Below, in pieces: positions 1 through 9,207 of a stretch of 31,597 bases of DNA; position 1 is the first letter of the stretch; every line of letters begins with the position of its first letter. Made by a program: the position numbers and the translations under genes. The notes under the pieces are model-generated. The model was not told the origin of the DNA, made no database searches, and worked only from the letters and a program-made list of their open reading frames with translations. The stretch comes from a virus: the IMG/VR virus record IMGVR_UViG_3300032073_000138, positions 1 to 31,597 of that record. One strand, 5' to 3'.

Positions 1-3000
1 GGAGACATTCCTTCTTTCTTAGTCAATTCATTATATCTATTTCTATACCAAGTAGCACCACCAGAAGCTATTGCAAAGCTATCCATGAACTTAGTAGGTG
101 TATATCCCTTTTCTAATATATAATTAATAATAGCTTTAGCTTTGTTTTTACTAGTTCCAGCAGCATCAGCAATTTCACTTTCAGATATATTTAATTTCAA
201 TCCATTTCTTCTGTCTACTAAGTAATCCGAATTCATTATTTTAACAAAGTCTTTAGAATACTGAGGCATGTTTGCTAATGCTTTGCCAGCTTTTATAGGA
301 TTATTAAAACCCATGTTAATATAGTTGGCAGAAGATATAGATTGTAACAATGCTGATCTCATATTTAAGAACATAATGGTTCCTTGAGCTCCGTTAATAT
401 AGTCTAGTAAGCCATCACTAAATTTATTTCCAGTGGAGGTTCTATTAACACCAGTTTTCATTCGTTTAATAGAATTTTCTAAAGCTTCTCTATATTTCTT
501 TCCGTAAACTGCTTCAAGTTTATTTAAGTTCTTTTCAGAAAAAATAACTTTAACATTATCATTCCACTCTTCTAAAAATTTATTTCTTTTAGTAGTATTA
601 AGAAGATTAATTAAATCAGTAGTTATAGTACCACTTAACCATTCTTTTTTAGGTTCAAAATATTTATCCCCTTTAGTAATAGTTTGAAGCTGTTCAGCGA
701 AAGCTTTTAGTTTTGGGTTGTTTTCAATAATATCAGTAAGTTCTTTAAGATCTTTTTTAGACAATCCTGGTATCTCGTTTCCTTGAGATTTCCAAATGAA
801 AGCTCTTACAGCATGTTCGTTTGTAAAACCAGATTTAGTAGTTTCTCTTAAGTCTTTAGGAACTTCTAAATCTTTTTTCAACTGTTTAAAGTCTGCCATT
901 AGAGTAATTTTAGCAGAAGCCATACTTCTCACACCTCTGTTGTATGGTTTAAATAAATTATTTTCATACCACTTCAATTGATTCTCTCCTAACCTACCCT
1001 TACCTAACGTAGGGTATACTAATCCTAGAAAATCTTCTGCACCTGGCGGTAAGAAAAACTTTCCTTTTCCTTTCCTCTTACCTAACACTTCTGCTTTAGC
1101 TGGAGAAAATTCCTTAAACCATTCTATACCTGTACTAGCTTCTAATATTCTATTAAATTCTCCATCTAAATCTTTAGATTTACTAGCTATAGCTTGTTGT
1201 ACTTGAGACTTAACATCTATCTGAGACAACACATCTTTAACTGCTTTAACATTTTGAACAGCATCATCTGCAAAGTAAAAGTCATTGTAACCTTCTGCTG
1301 CTTTATCTAAGATCCATTCAGCTTTAGCTGCACCAGTGGAATTACCTAAACCTTTGATATGACTTAATGGTATATCAATACCCATTTCCTTTAAGAAAAG
1401 TTTTATAGCTGGAGCTGATTCTTGAGCTCGAGCAGTTAAGATAAACATGTCTCTATCACCAGCGGCATCTTTCATCTTCTTCATTAAGTCAAACAACGGT
1501 CCTTTCTTACCTTCAACCACTCTGTTGAAATCAGAAAAATCCATTTTCCAACCTTCTCTAACTAATTGTTCTCCTTGTTTAGCAAACTCTTCAGCTGTCA
1601 AAGTCTTTTTGTTTCCATCCTTAGTAGCAAATACTTTACTATTAGTTCTAGCTACAGTATCATCAAAATCAAACACTCTAGCTTTTTTAACGGGTTTATT
1701 TAACTTTCTTCCCCTTCTCGCAGCTTCATCCGCTTTAACTAATTTTTCTATAGATACACTTACAGGATCTAAATCTTTTGATTGACTTTTTATTGGGTTT
1801 AATTCTTTGTTTTCACTAGAGATTTTCTTAAGATCATTTCTTCTTTCTAATGCTTTTTTCAAAATCAACTCACCAGCTTTAGTTTTCCCGCTTTTTAAGT
1901 ATAAACTTAAACCATCGGTTAACCATGGTTCTCTTAAAACATTTAACTCTGCTTTAGAAAGATTTAAATCTTTAGCAGTTCTATTTACTATAGCATCGTA
2001 ATAGGTTTCTTTAAATCCGCTATCTACAGTTCTATAGTTCTTTAGTTCTTTTAAATCTAAAGCCATTCGCGCTAGGGTAGAAGTGTTAGTAGTACCTCCG
2101 ATTTTATCTATTACATCTAATAACCTTTTAGGAGACAATACGCCAACGTAATCTTCCATGGATTTCTTACCTTGTGTATCCCATTTTCCCTCCACAATAG
2201 CTTTAGCGCTTTGCATTGATTGATCTACTGATGTTTTTAAATGCTCTAGTTTTAACGTTTCTAAATCTAATCTTTTTCCTTTTGGCCAATATATAGCTTC
2301 AATAGGAACAGCTTGTCGATCTAAACCTTGTACTAAATTTGTGTTTTCTTTAGCTTTACGAAGCACGTATTCTACTCTATCTAAGACTTCCGCTTCTGTT
2401 TTAGCTTCAGCTATATATTCTTCTTTAGCTTTTTGAATAGCATCATACACTTCTCTTCTTAGTGCATTGTTTCCTTCATTGATTTTTTTAGATACAAACT
2501 CTGCTATCTCTGCGTCAGTTAAATCTTTAAACTCTTTACCCATTCGAGTTTTCATCTGGGAATCTGAATAAAAGTCTTTTAATTTTTCTTTTAAACCTTT
2601 AAAAGCTTTAGATTCATTTTTGCCCAAAGCATCCATAACTCTAGTTCCTTGACTTTTAACAAATGGATTGTCAAACATTTCTGATAATTTTCCACCAGTC
2701 TCTTTGAGCATTTTAGGTGTAGGATCTATTGCCTTGAGTTTTTCTATTCTCTTATTGTTTTCCTCTATCTTCTTTTCCCAATTCTTAGGTTTTTTAAAAA
2801 ATAATTCTGCATTATTTTCTCTATATTCACTTATCTTCTTGTCTGCTCTTGCTATAGCTTCTTGAACACTTAAAGAGGATTTACCTGTTGGAGTAGTTCC
2901 TAATCCTACAGTTTGTAATATAGCTTCTTTATTAGCCATTTCACGTAACCAAGGTGGAAGCTTTTCAGCAAACTTAACAGCATTATCTATGTATTTTGAT

Positions 3001-6000
3001 AAAACAGCTTCATTAAAGAAATAAGCCTTCTGTTTACCTTTACCTGCTGAAGTACCATACATCGAAGCTTCTGAAGATTTTAAATATTCTTTTAATTCAG
3101 AGATATTATACTTTTTACCCTTAATAGTTACTTCATTTGGTAGAGCATCAATTCCTTTTGAAAAACTTGCACCACCTTTTTCCTTAGCAGCTTTAGCTAT
3201 AGCTTCTAGATTTTTAAGTATAGGTACTTCAAAATGTTTTATGTGTTTAGGATTTGCAGATAACCATTCTCCCAAAGTGTTAATACCAACGCCAACATCA
3301 TAAGACATTTCAGCAAAAGCTTCTGGATCTGCAGCTCTTAATGATTCCATTGAATCAATCATTCTACGAAATGCAGGGTCTTTACTATTATCTTTTAACT
3401 CCTTGAATGCGTCTTCAATTCCCTTTAGATCTTTACTTTTAGACAATATCAAATCTGGATGACGCATGATATCATTAGCAATTTGCTCTGCTAATAAATC
3501 TCTTTCCACTTCTTTACCTAAACTTTCTTTATTTCTTTTGATGGCTTCAGGCATTGCATCTTTAAAAATAGTTTCTGCCATCATGTCTACCATCTGAGTT
3601 CTCAATTCATTAGGTCTAGCACCTCCTTTAAATTCGCCTGTACTAAAGTGAAAGTCTACCCAGTCTTGTTTACTTATTTGACCTGGCTTTTCTCCAAACT
3701 CTTTAAAGTCATATGCAACTGTTTCTTTTCCTTTCCTTACTTGCACTCTTTTGGGAGCTCCACTTTTAGTAAAACCTTTTTCACTGTATATAAAATCTTT
3801 ATAACCTTTTCCTCCAGGTTTAATGAAAACAAAAGGATCTCCTTCTAATCTTCTACCTCCTTCTGCAAGTTTAAAGTTAGCTAAGTTTTTAAATTCTTCG
3901 TACGTTTCTTCTAAGACTTTCTTATATTCTTCAACCTTACGAGCTTGTGGAACTTTTTCTAATAATATATTTTTTATTTCTTTTCTAACCTCTTGTCTTA
4001 ACTTAGTAGTCAAAGCTTTTTTGGAATACTTTTTAGATAAAGTAGGAATTGTTTCTTTTACAAACTTATCCGCTACTTCTTCTACTCTTTGTTTTTCTTT
4101 AGGACTAAGCTTAATGGGTTCACTTTTCCTCATAGTAGATTTAGGAGCAGGACCTTTAACTTCAGTTGATCCTACTTCAGGTGTTGTATCTGCTATTTTA
4201 TCTCCTTTAGTTACAACCCTTCCTTCATCTTTACTCACTGGCTTATCTAAAGAAGTCGTTTTCTTTCTAACCGCCTGCTTACCTACATCACCTGTTCTTT
4301 GTTTTAACTTTGTATTAACAAAACTTAATAACGTAGATTTTCCTTTTCCAGCCACCTCAGTTGGATCAAACCTAGCAAACTCATCTATTAATTTATCAAA
4401 AGCTTTTCCTTGAGCTATTTCTCTATCTCCTCCCTCTAAACTGCTACTTAATTTTTTATCTATGTTAATTTTTACTTTAGGAGAGTTATACAAGAATTCT
4501 AAAGCAGCGGCATATTCTGGACTATTTTGCCATTCTTCTTTTGTTTTATATTTCCTATAATCTACCTTAGCCAAGTCGTCAAAAGAATTCACTTTAACAT
4601 CTAATGATTTTATTTTATCAGCGTTCTCTTTCATTTTGGCCTGCCATCCCTCAGGTTTGTTAGCAAACAATTCTTTATTCTCAGATACAAGTTGCTTTTT
4701 TAATTCTCTAGATTTCGATGCTACTGATTCAACGTTAGTTTTTACTGGTATATTTTTTAGCGTTTTCCCACCAATGATCATAGTAGCTACTTGATTACCT
4801 TTACCATCTATAGTAACATCTACTAATTCATTTTGAGATCCTATCGCATTTTCCTCTGCCTCTTTTATTTCCTCTAAAGATTCTTTATCTACTACTTTCA
4901 AATCTTTAATTAGTTCGCTAGGACTTTTGTATTTTCTTTTTTCTTTAACTGTAGTTGATTCAGGAGCTTTTTCTTCTACCACTTCTTCAACGTCCAATTT
5001 TTCTTCTACTTCAGCTGTTTTCTTTTTAGTTTCTGCTTTAGGTTTCTTTTTAAGAGTAGCTTCTGCTTTAGGAGCTTCAGCTGCTGGCTTACCTGGCACG
5101 TTATTTTTAGTAGTAAAGTCTATTATTCTTTGTTTAGCTTTAGCATCAGTATTAGCTTTATTAAAATCTCTTAAAAATTTATAAAGTTCTTTACCAGAAC
5201 TTATACCAACTTGTTTTCTAAAATTAGACCCCATTTGGTCAGCTAACTTGTTAAAAACTTTGTCACTGTATTGAATCTCCCCTCTTTTAATACCATCCAC
5301 AAAAGCATTTAAGTATTCTTCATAATACCTTTCTTTAGGCACAACACCATCTTTAGAGTAATTGTCTTTTATCCTATCATTTATTAATCGTTGTTGATCA
5401 GGAGGTAACATTTCTTTAAACGAATCTATAATTCCTATACCTTCAGCAGTTATAGTACCATTAGGATTTTTAAAAGAATTTTTTAATACAGCATGCAGTA
5501 ATTCGTGGGACGCTACACTATTAGCTTTTCTACTTTTAGCTAAATCAGTGTTGATGTATAAAGTGTTATCTCTAAATTGTCCTTCTGCACCTTTGTCTAA
5601 TTTTAAACTTTTCCATTCTTCCGGTGTTAATTCTTCCAATTTAATCTTTTCTCCAAAAAACCCACCTTTCTGGTTAATAGCATCGATCATGGATTGAGTA
5701 TTTTTTATATCTTCAGTTAACATTATATCGGAAACTTCTTTAGCTTTCGCTTGAGTATCCCTCATATTGTTTTCGCTTGCGATGATTTGCTCTTTTACTC
5801 TAGCGATTTGAGGATTTAACACTGATTCTAGAGCAGGGTTTTCTTTAAGTTTTTTCTCTAAATTTCTTTGTTGTGCATCTAAGTTTTGGCGATTGGTTAT
5901 ATGGTCTACCATTTGTAAACCTTCTTCGCTCTGAGGATTTATTCCAGCTTCTTGTAAAGCTTGATAGATGCGACTATTGCTGCTATACTGACTTTCTACA

Positions 6001-9000
6001 ATAGCTCTCATTTGTTCTCCAGCTTGTCTATTGCCCGAGGCTTTATAAGAAATATATTCTGGACCTAGCTTATTTAATATAAACATGTCAGTAGAATTTA
6101 ACTTTTCTCCCTTTAATATTTTTCTAGAAACTGTGTAAGCTTGGGCGTCTAATCCCTGCATGTAGTTCGCTGTCTGTTTAGCTTTTACTACATCGTTAAA
6201 ATAATTTAACGATTCACCTGCGTCTTGCAGTTCTTTTATTTTTCTATTTTGTTCTGGAGTAATAGGTCCTACTTCTGGGAGATCTAAATCTTTAAATATT
6301 TTTTCCTCAACTTTAGCTTGGATTTCTTCAGGTCTTCCATAATATCCATCCTTACCCTTTTGTAGTCCTAGTAACTTTGCAGCTTTCATTGCTTCTGGGG
6401 TATTGCCACTAAGTCTTAAAATATCTCTTCCAACATCTTGAATACCTGGTTTCATTTGACCTGGTAAATTAAATGCTAGAAACCCCATGTAATCTCCTAT
6501 TACTTGTTTAGCAGAGTATTGTTCTGTAATTCCTTCTAATCCAAAATTTTCTTTACTTGAATCAAAGTTTGATGCAAAATATTCCACACCTTTAGCTCCT
6601 TCAAATACACTAGTTGAAACTCCTGTTCTACCTAACACTTGACCAGCTCTTTCTACATTACTAAAATAACCTAATTTATTTAAAACCGGAGCTGCATATT
6701 TGCCATATCTTCCAGTAAGTTTATTAGCAATTTGAGAGTACATAGAATTACCCGCACCTAACGATGCTATGAACACTTGATCTGCTTTATGAGCTCCATA
6801 CACCTCGTGACCAACTTGATCTACTACCGAGAACATCATAACTTCGTTTAAAGCACTAGCATTGTATTTAGTAGAACCTATAAAAGTATTAACTATTCCG
6901 TTCCACATTCTAGATTTACCTCGACCTTTCAACGCGTCTCCTACTCGGTTTATAGCATTCGCTTTACCGGTAGGAAAGAATTTTCCCATTGCTGTCATAC
7001 TTCCTATCAAAGGAGCTAGACCGGTTACTACGTCTGCACCAACCTCTTGCCAACTGTCATAATGCATAGAAAGAAGTTCTTCTGGTACGGCATATCCTAG
7101 TTCTTCTTTAATACCTTTCATTATATCAAATCTCTCCTCTTGATCAGTATTACCAGTACTTAATCCAATATTATATGCTTGTTGAAAAGGATCAACCCCT
7201 GTCACCATGTCAAATAAGTTGCCGAATTGTCTCCTTGCTTCTCCAATTTCCCCCAAAGTAGTAGGATCTGAATCTAGTTGTAAAGCTCTATTAAGCACTA
7301 GCATTTTATCTTGTGCTTGTTCAAATTGTGCAGCTAAAGGATGACTACCGGGTAAGTTTAAAGCTTTACCTAACTTACCTGATGAAATCATTTTTTGAAT
7401 ATTCTTAGTATCATCATACCAAGTGTCTTTATCCTTATTTAAAAGTGGGTGTTGAAATAAATTGTATTTATCATATCTTAACAATCCAGCTCCTTTCTCA
7501 ATTAAACTTCTTTCTTTACCTATATCAACTACATTATCTCCTACTTGTTTTAGTAACTCCATATAGTCATAGTAAGCTACATTAAGACTTCTTTTAATTT
7601 GATCTCTTCCCTGGTTCTTAACTATTTCTTCTGCTTCCGCATTTAATTCCTGTTCTTGATGTTGAGCTATAGAATTAAGTAAATTCCCGTTTTCATCAAA
7701 CAGTCTTTCACCTAGATTTAACTCTTCTCTTTTTTGGTTTATAGTATTTTCTAACTGGAGTATTGCTTCTTTATCTCCTCCTTCAGATTTTAACCTAGCT
7801 AATTCTTTTTCTTGATCAATGTACTGTAATTCATTTTCTGTTAAGAAAGTAGAAACTTCATTTATCGAATTATCAATTTGCTTTTCTTCACTACCCATTT
7901 CTGCTAATGCCGATATTCTACTGTTTTTGGCATTACGCTTATTATAGTAATTTTGTAATTCAGGATTATGGAAATATTCATATGGTACTTTTCTCCCATC
8001 AGGTAACTCATAATGATACTTTTTATTAGCCATACCTAATGTTAATGCTTGACCTAAGGTAGTGCTTGAACCACCTCCTGGGCCACTAAGCCCATCAAAG
8101 CTAGCAATGTTATGTACCATAAAATCCCATGCAGCACTTGTAGAACTTCTACCTGGAGTTCCTAAAGGAACGTTACCTTCAATTAATTTAATCCCGTTAT
8201 CATAAGTTCTAATAACAGGGTTATCATACCCAGTGACTAAGTCAAATCTAGTAGATCCTTCTTCTCCAAGAACGTTACCAACTCCATATCGTTCACCACC
8301 AATCTTTTCGTTTTGCATAGATGTGTTCCTCTCCACTAACTCCGCATTTTCCAACCATGGATTTATTCCAACTTCCTCCATCATATCCAGCTTATAGTTT
8401 ATTTCGCCAGTGGGATCTGAAGCGTTATCTATACTGTAAGCCATAGATGGATTATTAATGAGCATATTTTCAGTTAAGCCATTAATCTCTCTATTTTTTT
8501 TAATTTCCTCAGCGTGTAATCTAGCTTCTGCATTCTCAGGAGAATCATCGTTTAGTACATTTTGAAATTTAAGTTGCTGATAATAATCCATTAAAGGATC
8601 ACTTCCAGTAAGGTTATTAAAGCCCATAGAGTTAACACTACTTCTTGAAGAAAAATCCATATTCTCTTGAGCAATTTCCATTAATTGATCATCTGAATAT
8701 TGAATATTTTTATCAAGAATTTCTGATGGAACAGGTGTTTGATAATTAGAGTCTTCCTGTTGCGAAGTTAAACTTACTAACTCTTCTTTTGTAGGAGTAA
8801 TTTGAGTTTTTAATTCGTTAAGCTTTTTCCATTTTTGATAATTGCTAGCGTCTACCGTAGGTCCTTGATTAGCATAGTACTCATCAAGCTTAGCTTCTTC
8901 TACATTTTGGTCAGGGAACCATTCTCCTAAGTCTGTTTTAAGAACTTCAATTTCCTTATTTACTTTTTCTATTCTTGGAGTAGTAGGTCTAGAGTCTTGT

Positions 9001-9194
9001 TCGGTTACAACTTCTTCCTCTTCTTCCACTATAGTTTCATCAGGAGTTTCTATTACTTCTTCTTCTTCTATAGCTACTTCTTGAGTAGGTTTATAGTCTG
9101 GGTTACTTGTGTAATACTCTATAACTTTACGTATATTAGTTTTACTTTGCCCCGCGTCTAACATACGTTGCACTATAGCTTCTAAGTCTTCCAT
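1..9194 (-). CDS. Giant polyvalent virion/ejection protein, >3064 aa, C-terminus beyond window
   Basis: One open frame runs from an ATG at 9194 off the left edge, giving 3064 complete codons and no stop. It begins 13 nt after the stop of the 563-aa gene. The N-terminus is followed by a strongly acidic stretch (EEEEV, EEEEEV; residues ~40-65) and then a long helical, charged region. Residues ~715-870 are rich in Gly/Ala and hydrophobic residues and could contact a membrane. A zincin motif HELLH lies at 1230-1234 and a complete HAD phosphohydrolase motif set at 2509-2644. Between them are Lys/Glu/Ala-rich linkers (~1350-1410, ~1620-1700) and unrecognised helical domains. After the HAD domain comes a region (~2790-3064) with LDYINGAQGTIMFLNMRS and IASGGATWYRNRYNELT, a pattern I recall from very large marine phage proteins. 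Position last in the structural cluster, and size, suggest an internal protein ejected with the DNA, analogous to T7 gp16 or crAss-like cargo proteins. I saw no lytic transglycosylase motif in the visible part. The open frame is certain; the role is inferred. Confidence 0.9.
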   Translation of the reverse strand, partial: MEDLEAIVQRMLDAGQSKTNIRKVIEYYTSNPDYKPTQEVAIEEEEVIETPDETIVEEEEEVVTEQDSRPTTPRIEKVNKEIEVLKTDLGEWFPDQNVEEAKLDEYYANQGPTVDASNYQKWKKLNELKTQITPTKEELVSLTSQQEDSNYQTPVPSEILDKNIQYSDDQLMEIAQENMDFSSRSSVNSMGFNNLTGSDPLMDYYQQLKFQNVLNDDSPENAEARLHAEEIKKNREINGLTENMLINNPSMAYSIDNASDPTGEINYKLDMMEEVGINPWLENAELVERNTSMQNEKIGGERYGVGNVLGEEGSTRFDLVTGYDNPVIRTYDNGIKLIEGNVPLGTPGRSSTSAAWDFMVHNIASFDGLSGPGGGSSTTLGQALTLGMANKKYHYELPDGRKVPYEYFHNPELQNYYNKRNAKNSRISALAEMGSEEKQIDNSINEVSTFLTENELQYIDQEKELARLKSEGGDKEAILQLENTINQKREELNLGERLFDENGNLLNSIAQHQEQELNAEAEEIVKNQGRDQIKRSLNVAYYDYMELLKQVGDNVVDIGKERSLIEKGAGLLRYDKYNLFQHPLLNKDKDTWYDDTKNIQKMISSGKLGKALNLPGSHPLAAQFEQAQDKMLVLNRALQLDSDPTTLGEIGEARRQFGNLFDMVTGVDPFQQAYNIGLSTGNTDQEERFDIMKGIKEELGYAVPEELLSMHYDSWQEVGADVVTGLAPLIGSMTAMGKFFPTGKANAINRVGDALKGRGKSRMWNGIVNTFIGSTKYNASALNEVMMFSVVDQVGHEVYGAHKADQVFIASLGAGNSMYSQIANKLTGRYGKYAAPVLNKLGYFSNVERAGQVLGRTGVSTSVFEGAKGVEYFASNFDSSKENFGLEGITEQYSAKQVIGDYMGFLAFNLPGQMKPGIQDVGRDILRLSGNTPEAMKAAKLLGLQKGKDGYYGRPEEIQAKVEEKIFKDLDLPEVGPITPEQNRKIKELQDAGESLNYFNDVVKAKQTANYMQGLDAQAYTVSRKILKGEKLNSTDMFILNKLGPEYISYKASGNRQAGEQMRAIVESQYSSNSRIYQALQEAGINPQSEEGLQMVDHITNRQNLDAQQRNLEKKLKENPALESVLNPQIARVKEQIIASENNMRDTQAKAKEVSDIMLTEDIKNTQSMIDAINQKGGFFGEKIKLEELTPEEWKSLKLDKGAEGQFRDNTLYINTDLAKSRKANSVASHELLHAVLKNSFKNPNGTITAEGIGIIDSFKEMLPPDQQRLINDRIKDNYSKDGVVPKERYYEEYLNAFVDGIKRGEIQYSDKVFNKLADQMGSNFRKQVGISSGKELYKFLRDFNKANTDAKAKQRIIDFTTKNNVPGKPAAEAPKAEATLKKKPKAETKKKTAEVEEKLDVEEVVEEKAPESTTVKEKRKYKSPSELIKDLKVVDKESLEEIKEAEENAIGSQNELVDVTIDGKGNQVATMIIGGKTLKNIPVKTNVESVASKSRELKKQLVSENKELFANKPEGWQAKMKENADKIKSLDVKVNSFDDLAKVDYRKYKTKEEWQNSPEYAAALEFLYNSPKVKINIDKKLSSSLEGGDREIAQGKAFDKLIDEFARFDPTEVAGKGKSTLLSFVNTKLKQRTGDVGKQAVRKKTTSLDKPVSKDEGRVVTKGDKIADTTPEVGSTEVKGPAPKSTMRKSEPIKLSPKEKQRVEEVADKFVKETIPTLSKKYSKKALTTKLRQEVRKEIKNILLEKVPQARKVEEYKKVLEETYEEFKNLANFKLAEGGRRLEGDPFVFIKPGGKGYKDFIYSEKGFTKSGAPKRVQVRKGKETVAYDFKEFGEKPGQISKQDWVDFHFSTGEFKGGARPNELRTQMVDMMAETIFKDAMPEAIKRNKESLGKEVERDLLAEQIANDIMRHPDLILSKSKDLKGIEDAFKELKDNSKDPAFRRMIDSMESLRAADPEAFAEMSYDVGVGINTLGEWLSANPKHIKHFEVPILKNLEAIAKAAKEKGGASFSKGIDALPNEVTIKGKKYNISELKEYLKSSEASMYGTSAGKGKQKAYFFNEAVLSKYIDNAVKFAEKLPPWLREMANKEAILQTVGLGTTPTGKSSLSVQEAIARADKKISEYRENNAELFFKKPKNWEKKIEENNKRIEKLKAIDPTPKMLKETGGKLSEMFDNPFVKSQGTRVMDALGKNESKAFKGLKEKLKDFYSDSQMKTRMGKEFKDLTDAEIAEFVSKKINEGNNALRREVYDAIQKAKEEYIAEAKTEAEVLDRVEYVLRKAKENTNLVQGLDRQAVPIEAIYWPKGKRLDLETLKLEHLKTSVDQSMQSAKAIVEGKWDTQGKKSMEDYVGVLSPKRLLDVIDKIGGTTNTSTLARMALDLKELKNYRTVDSGFKETYYDAIVNRTAKDLNLSKAELNVLREPWLTDGLSLYLKSGKTKAGELILKKALERRNDLKKISSENKELNPIKSQSKDLDPVSVSIEKLVKADEAARRGRKLNKPVKKARVFDFDDTVARTNSKVFATKDGNKKTLTAEEFAKQGEQLVREGWKMDFSDFNRVVEGKKGPLFDLMKKMKDAAGDRDMFILTARAQESAPAIKLFLKEMGIDIPLSHIKGLGNSTGAAKAEWILDKAAEGYNDFYFADDAVQNVKAVKDVLSQIDVKSQVQQAIASKSKDLDGEFNRILEASTGIEWFKEFSPAKAEVLGKRKGKGKFFLPPGAEDFLGLVYPTLGKGRLGENQLKWYENNLFKPYNRGVRSMASAKITLMADFKQLKKDLEVPKDLRETTKSGFTNEHAVRAFIWKSQGNEIPGLSKKDLKELTDIIENNPKLKAFAEQLQTITKGDKYFEPKKEWLSGTITTDLINLLNTTKRNKFLEEWNDNVKVIFSEKNLNKLEAVYGKKYREALENSIKRMKTGVNRTSTGNKFSDGLLDYINGAQGTIMFLNMRSALLQSISSANYINMGFNNPIKAGKALANMPQYSKDFVKIMNSDYLVDRRNGLKLNISESEIADAAGTSKNKAKAIINYILEKGYTPTKFMDSFAIASGGATWYRNRYNELTKKEGMS
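1215..1712 (-). other. HAD-superfamily phosphohydrolase domain within the giant protein (residues ~2495-2660)
   Basis: All four HAD motifs are present in order. Motif I is ARVFDFDDTVA, with nucleophile D2509 and acid/base D2511. Motif II is MFILTAR, with T2587. Motif III is the lysine in SHIKGLGN, K2614. Motif IV is FYFADDAVQNVKAV, with D2643 and D2644 for Mg2+ binding. The spacing (78, 27 and 29 residues) fits a compact HAD with a small cap inserted between motifs I and II. In HAD enzymes the first Asp forms a phosphoaspartate intermediate and hydrolyses phosphate from small molecules, nucleotides, nucleic-acid ends or proteins; the substrate here cannot be told. A stand-alone HAD gene is ordinary in phages, but an embedded one about 1,280 residues after a zincin in one virion polypeptide is unusual. 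The motifs leave little doubt about the fold; catalytic competence is likely because no key residue is missing. Confidence 0.85.
5295..5657 (-). other. Zincin-like metallopeptidase domain within the giant protein (residues ~1180-1300)
   Basis: The encoded stretch reads ANSVASHELLHAVLKN, with the zinc-binding HExxH motif as HELLH at residues 1230-1234 (5507 down to 5493). About 58 residues later, YYEEYLNAF (E1292, E1293; codons at 5316-5321) offers an acidic residue on a helix that could be the third ligand. Just before the motif, FRDNTLYINTDLAKSRK resembles the strand segment that commonly precedes the active-site helix in zincins. HExxH followed by a distant EExxxxA helix is the pattern described for metallopeptidase domains of phage and conjugative-element polyvalent proteins. 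The substrate is unknown: it could be self-processing of the giant protein, other virion proteins, or a host protein after ejection. The motif is read directly; domain borders and activity are inferred. Confidence 0.65.
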
Positions 9195-9207
9195 ATAGTT
9201 ATTAAAT

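Noticed and set aside
796-7062. Several plus-strand open frames of 60-196 codons across 796-7062 (for example 3823-4413).
   Set aside because: They lie opposite the giant minus-strand gene, are rich in Ser/Leu/Phe as expected for the antisense of Lys/Glu-rich coding DNA, and show no domain features.
1-9194. Lytic transglycosylase or lysozyme domain in the giant protein, expected by analogy with T7 gp16.
   Set aside because: No recognisable catalytic Glu motif (such as ESxxNPxAxS) was seen in the parts read. It may lie beyond the left edge or be absent.
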